A stretch of DNA of 64,000 nucleotides from Azospirillum lipoferum (GTDB lineage Bacteria > Pseudomonadota > Alphaproteobacteria > Azospirillales > Azospirillaceae), in NCBI RefSeq assembly GCF_024170005.1, contig NZ_JALJXJ010000009.1, forward strand, positions 62,001-126,000. Direction: 5' to 3'. Below, piece after piece: positions 25,846 to 34,606 of this stretch (positions are counted from its first letter, which is position 1; each line of letters starts with the position of its first letter). The notes beneath the pieces were generated by a model that was given only the letters and a program-made list of their open reading frames with translations, was not told the DNA's origin and made no database searches. The position numbers and the translations under genes are program-made.

Positions 25846-27180
25846 GTGAAACGCAAGATGGCCGCTTCAGACCTCGCCCGCCCCACCGGCAAATCGCTCA
25901 GCGCCGACGATGCGACGCTGTCGCTGGTCCGCGCCACCATCCTCGTGCTGGTCGTGCTGATGGCGGCCCTGCTGACCTGGGCCACGCTGATGCCGGTCAA
26001 GGAGGCCGTCGTCACCGCGGGCCAGGTGGTGCCGTCCGGCAATGCCCAGGTCGTCCAGCATCTGGAAGGCGGCATCGTGTCGTCGATCCTGGTGAAGGAA
26101 GGCGATCTGGTCGAGGCCGGCCAGCCGCTGATCGTCTTCGACCCCAAGCAGGTCCAGGCGGAGCGGGAGCAGATGAACGCCCGCCTGCTGACTCTGGAGC
26201 TGCGGGCGGAACGGCTGCGCGCCTTCGCCGCCGGGCGGGCGCCGGACTTCGCCCGCATCGCCGGACCCGACACGCCGCAGGCGGAGGCGCAGACCGCCGA
26301 CCAGCGCCTGATCTATGACACCCAGCGGCAGGCCCGCGACACCGCCATCGCCGTGCTGCGCGCCCAGGTGTCGCAGCGCGAGGCGGAGCTGGCACTGTAT
26401 GAGGGGCAGCTGGCCAGCATCAAGGACCAGATCACCTTCATCACCGGATCGGTCGACATCCGCAACAAGCTGGAATCGATGGGCCTGTCGTCCAAGCTGC
26501 AATCGCTGGAAACCCAGCGCGAGCAGTCGCGCCTGATGGGCGAGCAGCGGCGGATCGAGGGGCAGATCATCGCCACCCAACAGGCGATCACCGAGGCCGG
26601 CAACCGCATCCTCGACCAGTCGGCCAAGCTGTCGCAGGACGCCGTCACCGAGATGGGCACCGTCACCGCCGAGATCGCCCAGCTGCGCGAGGCGCGCGCC
26701 AAGCTGGACGACCGCGCCCAGCGCCTGACCGTGCCGTCGCCGGTGCGCGGGCTGGTGCAGGATCTGCGGATCAACACCATCGGCGCCGTCGTGCCGGAGG
26801 GCGGCGTCCTGATGCAGGTCGTCCCGGTCGACCATGAGATGACGGTGGAGGCGCATGTCACCCCGCGCGACGTCGGCCATCTCCAGGTCGGGCAGGAGGC
26901 GACGGTCAAGGTGCTGACCTACGACTTCGCCCGCTATGGCGCCATCACCGGCACGCTGCTGCGCATCTCCGCCTCCACCTTCCTGGACGAGCAGCACCGC
27001 CCCTACTACAAGGCGGTCGTGGCGCTGAGCCGCAACCATGTCGGCCGCGACGAGGTCAGGCACCCGGTGCTGCCCGGCATGACCACCCAGGTGGAACTGC
27101 CCACCGGCGAGCGGTCGCTGCTGGAATATCTGCTGAAGCCGATCTACTTCGCCCTGTCCGACAGCTTCAACGAACGGTGA
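25846..27180 (+). CDS. HlyD-family membrane fusion (adaptor) protein of the type I secretion system
   Basis: A 444-residue adaptor with a short cytoplasmic N-terminus, one transmembrane helix (about 28-50, ATILVLVVLMAALLTWATL), a lipoyl-like half (VVQHLEGGIVSSILVKEGD), a long periplasmic coiled-coil hairpin (about 110-300) and a C-terminal beta-barrel domain ending in GMTTQVELPTGERSLLEYLL. This is the layout of HlyD/LapC/PrsE proteins, which bridge an inner-membrane ABC exporter and an outer-membrane TolC channel. The gene starts with GTG at 25846 or ATG at 25858, 40 to 52 bases after the exporter stop, so the two form an operon. The TolC-type partner is not in the window. Confidence 0.92.
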   Translation: MKRKMAASDLARPTGKSLSADDATLSLVRATILVLVVLMAALLTWATLMPVKEAVVTAGQVVPSGNAQVVQHLEGGIVSSILVKEGDLVEAGQPLIVFDPKQVQAEREQMNARLLTLELRAERLRAFAAGRAPDFARIAGPDTPQAEAQTADQRLIYDTQRQARDTAIAVLRAQVSQREAELALYEGQLASIKDQITFITGSVDIRNKLESMGLSSKLQSLETQREQSRLMGEQRRIEGQIIATQQAITEAGNRILDQSAKLSQDAVTEMGTVTAEIAQLREARAKLDDRAQRLTVPSPVRGLVQDLRINTIGAVVPEGGVLMQVVPVDHEMTVEAHVTPRDVGHLQVGQEATVKVLTYDFARYGAITGTLLRISASTFLDEQHRPYYKAVVALSRNHVGRDEVRHPVLPGMTTQVELPTGERSLLEYLLKPIYFALSDSFNER

Positions 27181-27201
27181 GGGTGGAAAAGTGCTCAAAG
27201 T

Positions 27202-27226
27202 CCCCTCTCCCCCCGGGGAGAGGGGG
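27202..27226. repeat. Half copy of dispersed palindromic element
   Basis: CCCTCTCCCC and GGGGAGAGGG form a 10-bp hairpin 20 bases after the HlyD stop. The same palindrome is seen at 29440-29560 and 47725-47902. It may also act as a transcription end for the exporter operon, though no T run follows. Confidence 0.7.
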
Positions 27227-27258
27227 ATTCAGGGCACGCGCTCACACGCCACAAACGC

Positions 27259-27294
27259 AAAAAGGCCGCCAATCCTCATCAGGACGGGCGGCCT
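27259..27294 (-). terminator. Rho-independent terminator of the small minus-strand gene
   Basis: Read on the minus strand, AGGCCGCC (27294-27287) pairs with GGCGGCCT (27270-27263) across a 16-base loop, then a run of T follows. It lies 17 bases after the stop of the gene at 27312-27575 and supports that gene being real. Confidence 0.7.
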
Positions 27295-27311
27295 CGGGGC
27301 AGAGTAACCGG

Positions 27312-27575
27312 TCAGTAGGCGCCGAGCGACCGGGCGGCGGCGGTGAATTCCTCGGCGAGCCAACCTTCCTGACGGATCAGGTGCCTCATCAGGTGCTTCA
27401 GCGCCGCCTCGTAAGCCTCGGCGCGCTCCTCGACAGGCAGGCCAGCCGCGGACAGGCGGGCGACGAAATCGTCTACGGCCTGCTCGGGCGCGACCTGCTC
27501 AGCCTTGCGGGAGTCGACTGGGGGCATGATTTTGAACAACCTGGGGGTGGTGTCGGCGATCTGCTGCGGAACCAT
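27312..27575 (-). CDS. Small hypothetical protein (87 aa)
   Basis: An 87-residue protein, soluble and largely helical by composition, with Ala/Glu-rich helices (VDDFVARLSAAGLPVEERAEAYEAAL, split here as VDDFVARLSAAG and VEERAEAYEAAL) and KHLMRHLIRQEGWLAEEF. I do not recognise the family. It has its own terminator just downstream, and its upstream region (27576-27837) is AT-rich enough to hold a promoter. An internal start at the second Met (MPPVDSRK) would shorten it by 16 residues. It stands alone between the exporter operon and a larger protein of unknown function. Confidence 0.55.
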   Translation of the reverse strand: MVPQQIADTTPRLFKIMPPVDSRKAEQVAPEQAVDDFVARLSAAGLPVEERAEAYEAALKHLMRHLIRQEGWLAEEFTAAARSLGAY

Positions 27576-27837
27576 GTGAGCGCCCTGATGCTGGAGGCAA
27601 TGCCTGGAGGAATAATGAGTGCAGGGCCGCCGGGTGTGAAGGGATGATTTAGCGCTTAAATGAAATAAATTTGTGTAGCATTTGATACATATCGTTTCAT
27701 TTGTATTCGCGCGGTGGCGAAAAGCGGTGGCGGTACAGCCCCGAACGGTTCCGACACAGCTCGACAGAATATGTCACCACATGCCAGTAGCAATCATTCG
27801 TGCCAGTACCTAAAATTGCCGTGATTCAGCAGCGCCC

Positions 27838-29409
27838 GTGAACGCCATGGCCGGCCGCCTTAACCGCAGCGTCTCCCTTCAGACCGTACCGCTCCGCGCG
27901 GTGGAACCCGATCCGGCTGCCGTCAGCCTGGACAAGGTGAAGGCGATCCTGGCGCCGCTGGACCGGGCGCAGAAATCCAAGCTGTTCGAACTGGTGCAGG
28001 CCGGCCATCTGGAAGACGACCAGATGACGGTGGAGGTCGGCCGCCTGATCGTCGCCATGCTGAACGGCCCGCGCACCGAACATGCGCGGCGCATCTGGAC
28101 CGGCTGGTTCGATCCGGTGATGCTGCGCACCGACGCGCTGATGCTGGCGGAAAGCCGGCCGCCCGGCTGCATGCATGTGGTCGACGCCAGCGCCTGGTGG
28201 TTCGCCCTGCTGCCGCACCTGCGTGAACTGGCCGGACGGGTGCAGACCGACATCGCCGCCCGCGCCAGCGAACATCCGCTGGACGCCGTCCTCGCCTCCC
28301 CTGCTGCCGCGGACTGGGCGGAGGAGCTTCGCGTCCGCTCGCTGGCGGTTCTGCGTCAGCGCGGCGGGGCCGGGCCGCTGCTGGCGACCGCCAACGCCGA
28401 ACGGCTGACGCTGCTGCGCAAGCGCGGGCTGTCGGGCGTGGCGCCGCTGTCGATGGGCGATCTGGCGATGCTGGATTCCATGCTGGAGCATGCGCCGCTG
28501 TGGAAGGGTGCCGCCCGCCCGCGCGACACCATCGGCATCCTGCACGCCGTATCGGGGATGACCGACCGCGGTTTGATGGACGGCGGTACGGTCGACGGCG
28601 CGATGCAGTACGCGCTCGCCCTGATCAACGGATCGCGCGATCCCGATCAGGCCCTGGCGCTCCATGGCATGTCGCCGCACCCGGTTTTGGTCGAGGCGGC
28701 GGTCGGCCATGTGCAGTTCGCCTGGCAATGCCTGCGCCAGAAGCTGGAGGATCTGCATCTCGGCCGCCCTGCCCCGCCGCAGCTGACCGCGGGTGAGACG
28801 GTGGACCGGTTGCAGGAGCGGGCCTTCCGCTGGTACGACGCTTTGCAGGGCTTCGGCGTCGAGCGCGGCGGGCGCAACTGGGCGGCGGTGTCGGCCGCCG
28901 TCGGCCGGGTGACCGGGCTGGTGGAGGGAGAGGTGGTGCCGGTGCTGAGCCACCGGCTGCTGACGCTGAATGCCAGCAGCACGGCCCGGCCGCTGATCGA
29001 CCCGGTACGCTTCATCAACGGCTTCAACCACCGCCTGCGCCGCCGCGGCATCGCCGCTTCCACCAACCCGTGGCTGACGGCGATCGGCGAGCATCTGGCC
29101 GGCCTGTTCCGCCAGATCGGCGCCTATGGCCGCGAGGATGCGCTGACGGCCATGGCCGAACTGTGCGAACTGGCGGAGGAGACCGGCTATCCCATCGAGG
29201 TGACCGCGATTGACAAGACTCTGCTGGGCATCACCGAGCGGGCGCTGCGCGACGGCCGCGAGTTGAACGCCGGGGAAAGCAGGCTGATCGGGCGCGTCGT
29301 GACCGTCGCGACCGAGGAACGCCGCCGCTGCCGCTGGTGGGTGTCGGGCGAACTCGTCAGCCTGCTGGACGCCGCCCAGCAACGCGGCATCGGCCCGACA
29401 CCGCAATAG
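27838..29409 (+). CDS. Protein of unknown function (523 aa)
   Basis: A 523-residue protein, or 520 if it starts at the ATG at 27847. It has no signal peptide or transmembrane segment and is almost entirely helical by composition, with many Leu/Ala/Arg heptad-like stretches. Recognisable local features are a Trp-rich segment (RIWTGWFD, DASAWWFALLPHL), TSTARPLIDPVRFINGFNHRL-like text in the middle (within residues 375-400), and a Lys/Arg-rich C-terminal portion (EERRRCRWWVSGELVSLL). I cannot assign a family. It ends next to a dispersed palindromic element and converges on the NarL-type regulator. An AT-rich upstream region (27650-27720) likely carries the promoter. Confidence 0.7.
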   Translation: MNAMAGRLNRSVSLQTVPLRAVEPDPAAVSLDKVKAILAPLDRAQKSKLFELVQAGHLEDDQMTVEVGRLIVAMLNGPRTEHARRIWTGWFDPVMLRTDALMLAESRPPGCMHVVDASAWWFALLPHLRELAGRVQTDIAARASEHPLDAVLASPAAADWAEELRVRSLAVLRQRGGAGPLLATANAERLTLLRKRGLSGVAPLSMGDLAMLDSMLEHAPLWKGAARPRDTIGILHAVSGMTDRGLMDGGTVDGAMQYALALINGSRDPDQALALHGMSPHPVLVEAAVGHVQFAWQCLRQKLEDLHLGRPAPPQLTAGETVDRLQERAFRWYDALQGFGVERGGRNWAAVSAAVGRVTGLVEGEVVPVLSHRLLTLNASSTARPLIDPVRFINGFNHRLRRRGIAASTNPWLTAIGEHLAGLFRQIGAYGREDALTAMAELCELAEETGYPIEVTAIDKTLLGITERALRDGRELNAGESRLIGRVVTVATEERRRCRWWVSGELVSLLDAAQQRGIGPTPQ

Positions 29410-29439
29410 GCTTGGCTCGGGAGGAGGCGCACGGGTAAG

Positions 29440-29560
29440 TCCCCTCTCCCCCCCGGGGAGAGGGTTAGGGTGAGGGGGATGCGCGGCGAGGATTCTCGGG
29501 AGAGGCACGCGGTGCTCCCCCCTCACCCCGACCCTCTCCCCGGGGGGGAGAGGGGGATTG
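29440..29560. repeat. Dispersed double-palindrome (REP/BIME-like) element, copy 1
   Basis: Two CCCTCTCCCC-GGGGAGAGGG palindromes face each other around a conserved core that includes GCGAGGATTCTCGGGA and GCACGCGGTGC. The same core and palindromes occur inverted at 47725-47902. It lies between two convergent genes, the usual place for such elements, and may end transcription from both sides. Confidence 0.8.
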
Positions 29561-29575
29561 GGGCGCGCCCCATTG

Positions 29576-30322
29576 TTAAGACGACAGCTTGATGCCTGCC
29601 TTCATGGTGGCGAGGGCCAGCTGGGTGCGGTTGCGCACGCCCAGGCGCTGCATCACCGTGCGCAGATGCACCTTGATGGTGCCCTCCAGCACGCCCAGCG
29701 CGCGGGCGATCTCCTTGTTCGACTGGCCTTCCAGCAACAGCCGCAGAACCTCGCGCTGGCGCTCGGTCAGACCGTTGACGGCGTCGCTTTCGCTGCGCAC
29801 CGAAGCGGGAGCGGAGGTCAGGGCGATGCGGACCGGGCGGCCGTCGCGCGCGGCGGGTGGCGCCGGGGCGAAGATGCCGCCCTCCAGCACGATCGGCAGC
29901 GCCTGGTCCAGCACCGTGCCTTCGCAGCCCTTGTGGACGAAACCGCGGGCACCGGCGCGGATGCAGGAGGCGATGACGTTGCCGTCGGTCACTCCGGAAA
30001 CGACGATCAGCGGCACCTCGCCGGCCGCCTCCAGCATCTCCGACAGGCCGCTGTGCTCGTCGCTGTCGCCCATCTGCAAGTCATAGAGGATGGCGGTGAG
30101 CCCCGGTTCGGAGCGCGCCTTGCGTGTGGCCTCGGCCAGCGATCCCGCTTCGACGATCGCGACGTCCTCGTAGCGCTGACGCAAGGCCAGCGCCAGACCG
30201 TAGCGCACCAGCGCGTGATCGTCGACAATCAGGAACTTGAGGGGATCGGCGGACAGACTCCGGCGGTCAGACATCAGGTCCAGCTCTGCGGAGCCATGGG
30301 CGTGCTGCACGTGATGATCCAC
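29576..30322 (-). CDS. NarL/FixJ-type response regulator
   Basis: A 248-residue regulator. The receiver domain (about 28-145) starts FLIVDDHALVRYG, with the phospho-accepting Asp in ILYDLQMGD and the conserved Lys in FVHKGC. A linker leads to a LuxR-type helix-turn-helix (about 180-240): LTERQREVLRLLLEGQSN, KEIARALGVLEGTIKVHL. This architecture is activated by phosphorylation and binds DNA as a dimer. Translation from the GTG at 30322 has a good AAGGGGA site; an ATG 16 codons later is possible. The histidine kinase 160 bases upstream on the same strand is a plausible partner. Confidence 0.88.
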   Translation of the reverse strand: MDHHVQHAHGSAELDLMSDRRSLSADPLKFLIVDDHALVRYGLALALRQRYEDVAIVEAGSLAEATRKARSEPGLTAILYDLQMGDSDEHSGLSEMLEAAGEVPLIVVSGVTDGNVIASCIRAGARGFVHKGCEGTVLDQALPIVLEGGIFAPAPPAARDGRPVRIALTSAPASVRSESDAVNGLTERQREVLRLLLEGQSNKEIARALGVLEGTIKVHLRTVMQRLGVRNRTQLALATMKAGIKLSS

Positions 30323-30484
30323 GTTTGTTCCCCTTCACTCGTCTAAAGTGCTGTAACCCGTGAAAACTGCGGGCCATGATGCGACCTTAGTGCCACTCGG
30401 CGGTCGGGAGATACCGCCCCATCGGAATGCCCTAAGGGTCATGTGTATAGCATCATTCCAAACCGAAGGTGGCAAAGGCCGCCG

Positions 30485-31975
30485 TCATCGGCGACGCCGC
30501 CGCTTGGCCGCAGGAGCAAGCGGAACCGTCACCGAAAAGACCGATCCCCGGTCCGGCCAGGAGCGCAGACCGATCTCGTGACCGAGCCGGCGGGCGAGCC
30601 GGGCGACGATGGCCAGCCCCAGCCCGACGCCGCGCGTCTGGTCGCGGCCGGAGTTGTCGAGCTGGCGGAACTCCTCGAAGATCGCCTTCTGGTTTTCTTT
30701 GGCGATGCCGGGGCCGGTGTCCCACACCTCGATGCGCAGGCAATCGCCGCAACGCCGGCAACCTATCAGGATCGTGCCGGAGACGGTGTATTTCAGCGCA
30801 TTGGCGACGAGGTTCCGCAGGATGCGCTCAAGAAGCTGGGCATCGCTGGACACGATCGCCCTGCTTCCCACCATGCGGAAGCGCAGGCCGCGCATTTCCG
30901 CCTGGGGCATGAATTCGCCATGGATGATTTCCAGCATCAGCGCCACCGGCAGCGGTTCGATGACCGGCTCCAGAACCCCGGCGTCGAGCCTCGCGGTGTC
31001 GAGCATGCCTTCCAGCAGGGTACGGATCGACAGATGCGCCGCCAGCAGCCCGCCCAGGATCGGCCGGTCCGCCTCGCCCAGGCGGTTGCGCAGGACATCG
31101 AGGAACAACCCCATCGACATCACCGGCTGCCTCAGGTCATGGCTGGCCGAGGCCAGAAGCTGCAACTTGTCGGCGTCGGCGGCCTGAAGGCGGCGCAACT
31201 CCTCATTGGTGCGGCCCAGCTGGATGTTGGCCTCCTCCATCTGCTCCAGCGTGAGGCGAAGTTCCTCGTCCATCGCGCGCAACTCTTCCAGCGAGGCATT
31301 CAATTCGAAGTCGGAGCGTTCGAATTCCTTGCCCCGGCGCTCCAGCGCGTTTTCGCGGATGGCGAGCCTTTCCTGGATCGCATCCAGCTGCGCCAGGGAG
31401 TCGCGGTAGCGCTCCGTCACGATCGCCAGTTCGCGGTTCTGGCGGTCGATGATCTCGTCAGCCTCGCTCTGGCGCCGTTCCAGATCCTCGATCAGCGTTT
31501 GCGCCTGTTCCAGTTCGGCCGACAGCCGTTTCACCGTGTCGGGCACCCGATCCTCCTTCAGGGCCTCCGCCACGCAGATGAAATGTTCGGTCTCGCCACG
31601 TGGCCCCACCAGCGGCGTAATGATGAGGCTGCACAGATAGTACCGGCCGCCCTTGTGCCGGTTGACCAGGGAGGCGCGGGTGGCATCCCCCTGGCGCAGG
31701 TCGCGCTTGATGGTTGCGGTGACGGCGGGATCGGTGCGCCGGCATTGCAGGAAACGGGGCGAGCGGCCGATGGCCTCGTCCGCCCGATATCCGGTCAGGG
31801 TGGTGAAGGCCCGATTGACATAGAGGATGGTCGGCCCCGGAGCGTCCAGGTTGCAGTCGGTGACGATGACCGCATGGTCCAGACTATCCCAAAGGGGCTG
31901 CACGATCAGCGGCCTGGCTTTCACGCCAGTGCCCGCGGCCCCATTGCACGCCTTCATTCCATGCGCGTCGGACAT
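30485..31975 (-). CDS. PAS-domain (LOV-like) sensor histidine kinase
   Basis: A 496-residue soluble kinase. Its N-terminal PAS domain (about 25-130) is of LOV/PYP type: NRAFTTLTGY, then GRSPRFLQCRRTDP. In photoactive LOV domains the corresponding segment is GxNCRFLQ; here the flavin-binding Cys position is Pro, with a Cys four residues later. A long coiled coil (about 140-275) follows, then HisKA with H-box SASHDLRQPV and HATPase with N-box NLVANALKYT, G1 DTGPGI and G2 GVGLGL. All kinase motifs are intact. It would autophosphorylate and pass the phosphate to a regulator, possibly the NarL-type protein just downstream. I chose ATG 31975; GTG 32011 is an alternative. Confidence 0.85.
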   Translation of the reverse strand: MSDAHGMKACNGAAGTGVKARPLIVQPLWDSLDHAVIVTDCNLDAPGPTILYVNRAFTTLTGYRADEAIGRSPRFLQCRRTDPAVTATIKRDLRQGDATRASLVNRHKGGRYYLCSLIITPLVGPRGETEHFICVAEALKEDRVPDTVKRLSAELEQAQTLIEDLERRQSEADEIIDRQNRELAIVTERYRDSLAQLDAIQERLAIRENALERRGKEFERSDFELNASLEELRAMDEELRLTLEQMEEANIQLGRTNEELRRLQAADADKLQLLASASHDLRQPVMSMGLFLDVLRNRLGEADRPILGGLLAAHLSIRTLLEGMLDTARLDAGVLEPVIEPLPVALMLEIIHGEFMPQAEMRGLRFRMVGSRAIVSSDAQLLERILRNLVANALKYTVSGTILIGCRRCGDCLRIEVWDTGPGIAKENQKAIFEEFRQLDNSGRDQTRGVGLGLAIVARLARRLGHEIGLRSWPDRGSVFSVTVPLAPAAKRRRRR

Positions 31976-32179
31976 TTCGCCCAGCCCCCGCTCAGCACCC
32001 CGCCGAGCCACCGTGCATCAAGTTGTCGGGGTAAACCAGCAGTAAGTTCCACCTCTAAACTGTCCAAAGCGGCTACAGTTCCCGCAATATTTCTTTAGGC
32101 CAAACTGAAAGACATAGGCCTCGGGTACTTCGATACCTACACCCGGATGCAGTCCCTGATCTAAGCCGCCACCGAACCG

Positions 32180-34447
32180 TCAGCTTGCCGTGTGTTCCGC
32201 CCGGCTGTCGTCGAGACCGATACGCTGCCGTTCCGTCACGTCGTGGGCCAAGGCGACCAGGATCGGCGGCTGTTCCTCGCCGAAATACTGCATGCAAAGC
32301 TCAATCGGACGAATCGACTGGTCGGGACGCTCGATCGTCGTCTCGAAGACGATCTCGTCTTTTTCGCCGGACAGCAGCGGACCGACCAGCCTGCCGAAGG
32401 CGGCCGCGTCGATGTCGGGCATCAGGTCGTGCAAGGCGATCTGGCGCAGTGCGTCCAGGGAATAGCCGAGCTTTTCCTCCGCCCCCTTGTTGACCAGTTG
32501 AAACGTGAAACTGGCGGCGTCGAGGAAATAGACCTCGTTCAGCGACTGGCCGATGATCCGCCCGAGATATTCGGCGAAGGTGTCGGACCTTGCCCGTTCC
32601 GTCACGTCCTCGATGATCAGGACGGCGCCACGGGCCGCCCGGTTGTCGTAGAGCAGCGGCGACAGTCGGATGCGGCAGGTGATGCGCCGGCCGCGGCGGT
32701 CCATCGCCTCCATCTCCACCGGTTCGGCCGGAGCCTGCGTCTCCAGGATATCGTGCAGCGGACGGCGCAGCCGCTGCACCGGCAGGCCGATGTCGAGGTC
32801 CAGGAACGCCTCGCCGGTCACCTCCTCGTTCCGCAGGCCCCAGACATTCTCGCTCCAGCGGTTCCAGGACTGGACGGCCAGAGTGTCGTCCAGAACGATG
32901 ATGCCGACGTCGATGCTGCGCAGGATCGATTCCGAATAGCGGCGATATTCGCCCGCCTCCTCGCTCTGCCGGCGCATCTCCTCGTTGGCGACCTCCAGCT
33001 CTTCATTGGTGGAGCGCAGCTCCTCGTTCATCGTCTCCAGTTCTTCGTTGGTCGACTGGAGTTCCTCGTTGGTCGTCTCCAGTTCCTCGTTGGTGGACTG
33101 AAGCTCTTCATTGGTTGTCTCCAGCTCCTCGTTGGAGGATTGAAGTTCCTCGATGGTGGTTTCCAGGCTTTCCTGCGCCGCCTCGATCTCCTGCTGCAAC
33201 AGGAAGATCCGGCTGGTGTCGAAGAAGCTGAGCAGCGTGGCGAAGGGCTTGCCGTCGCGGCTGTAGAGCGGCGCCACCTCGATGGTCAGCCGGCTCGGCT
33301 CGGCCCCTGGCCGGGTGAAGGACTGGTGTTCGATGCGGACCATGCGGCCGGAATTGCGCACCTCCTCGATCCGGCTGCGCAGTTCCGTCGGACGGTAGGA
33401 GATCGTCAGGTCGTGGAAGGGCCGGCCAATGTCGGTTTCCTCGACGTCGAACAGGCGCCGGGCGTGGGTGTTGGCGAATACCAGAACCCCTTCGGCGTTC
33501 ACCGCCAGATAGCCGGTGGAACTGCTGTCGACGATGCTCTCCAGCAGCCGCGCCTGCTGGCTGTTGCGGGAGCCGTTGGCGTCGTTGGCCAGCGACAGGC
33601 TGCCGCCGGCGGTGCGCCGCCATTCCTGCGGCACCTTGGCGAAGATGCGGCTTTTCAGGTCGACCGGCTCGAACATGCGGGACCGGGCCAGCTGGGTCTC
33701 CGCCTTGCCCAGGAACAGGAAACCGTCATTGACCAGGGCGTAATGCAGCCGCGGCAGGACGACGCCCTGGGTGTCGGCCTCCAGATAGATCAGCAGGTTG
33801 CGGCAGATCAGCAGGTCGATGCGGGAGATCGGCGCATCGCTGACCACATTGTGGCGGCCGAAGATCACGCATTTGCGCAGTTCGCGCTGGAAGACATAGT
33901 GGTTGTTGGTGCGCTCGAAATAGCGCTCCAGCAACGCTTCCGGCACCGACTCCACGTCGCGCGGCGCATAGGTCGCGTGGCGCGCCGTGTTCAGCGCCGC
34001 ATCGTCCAGATCGGTCGCGTAGATCTTGACCCGCCGACAGAAGTCCACCGTCCCCAGTGCCTCGGCGAACATCATCGCCAGCGAATAGGGCTCCTCGCCC
34101 GATGCGCAGCCGACGCTCCAGATGCGGATCGCTCCCTTGTCGCCCTTGCGTTCCAGGATGCGCGGAACGACCTCCCGCCGCATCACCTCCCACGCCTCGT
34201 TGTCGCGGAAGAAGGAGGTGACGTTGATCAGGACGGTGTTCAGAAGATCGACGAATTCCTGCGGATGGGCTTCCAGGAAGGCATGGTAGGCGGCAAAACT
34301 GTCGCAGCCGACCTCTTCCATCCGCCGGCGGATGCGCCGTTCCAGGCTGGTCCGCTTGTAACCCCGGAAATCGATGCCGCGACTTTCCTGGATGTGGCGG
34401 ATCAGATTGGTGAAATCGCTGTCAGGATCGTCGGTCTTCTTGGTCAT
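32180..34447 (-). CDS. CheR-type methyltransferase fused to coiled coil and PAS domains
   Basis: A 755-residue protein. Residues about 8-275 are a CheR methyltransferase: N-terminal helical domain (TSLERRIRRRM), then the SAM-binding motif IWSVGCASGEEPYSLA and LLICRNLLIYL. These enzymes methylate receptor glutamates. A first PAS domain (about 300-400) leads to a 14-residue heptad repeat coiled coil, then two further PAS domains (about 495-615 and 620-740). There is no kinase domain. CheR-PAS fusions usually sit with CheB in non-chemotactic signalling clusters; here cheB is divergent 159 bases away and the PAS kinase is downstream on the same strand. Methylation target and signal are unknown; no chemoreceptor gene is in the window. 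Confidence 0.88.
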   Translation of the reverse strand: MTKKTDDPDSDFTNLIRHIQESRGIDFRGYKRTSLERRIRRRMEEVGCDSFAAYHAFLEAHPQEFVDLLNTVLINVTSFFRDNEAWEVMRREVVPRILERKGDKGAIRIWSVGCASGEEPYSLAMMFAEALGTVDFCRRVKIYATDLDDAALNTARHATYAPRDVESVPEALLERYFERTNNHYVFQRELRKCVIFGRHNVVSDAPISRIDLLICRNLLIYLEADTQGVVLPRLHYALVNDGFLFLGKAETQLARSRMFEPVDLKSRIFAKVPQEWRRTAGGSLSLANDANGSRNSQQARLLESIVDSSSTGYLAVNAEGVLVFANTHARRLFDVEETDIGRPFHDLTISYRPTELRSRIEEVRNSGRMVRIEHQSFTRPGAEPSRLTIEVAPLYSRDGKPFATLLSFFDTSRIFLLQQEIEAAQESLETTIEELQSSNEELETTNEELQSTNEELETTNEELQSTNEELETMNEELRSTNEELEVANEEMRRQSEEAGEYRRYSESILRSIDVGIIVLDDTLAVQSWNRWSENVWGLRNEEVTGEAFLDLDIGLPVQRLRRPLHDILETQAPAEPVEMEAMDRRGRRITCRIRLSPLLYDNRAARGAVLIIEDVTERARSDTFAEYLGRIIGQSLNEVYFLDAASFTFQLVNKGAEEKLGYSLDALRQIALHDLMPDIDAAAFGRLVGPLLSGEKDEIVFETTIERPDQSIRPIELCMQYFGEEQPPILVALAHDVTERQRIGLDDSRAEHTAS
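32985..33155 (-). repeat. In-gene tandem repeat encoding a heptad coiled coil
   Basis: A 21-bp unit, alternating to a 42-bp period, encodes TNEELETTNEELQS over and over. It gives a regular Leu-containing heptad rod between the methyltransferase/PAS part and the C-terminal PAS domains. Confidence 0.8.
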
Positions 34448-34606
34448 CGTCTTGCGTCGTCACGGTGTCGGGCGGAGCATAATCGTCTGCCCGCCTCCTG
34501 CTCAAGCGGTGTGGAGACCTACGCCCCTTTCGGGAAACGTTGGTAGGATGGGCGGAATTATTCAGAGCATCGTGAGACGCGGCAAGAGCGGATCTGTTGT
34601 TGATCC

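Noticed and set aside
32985..33155. CRISPR or other DNA repeat array
   Set aside because: The 21/42-bp repeats are in frame and encode a heptad coiled coil; there are no spacers between identical repeats.
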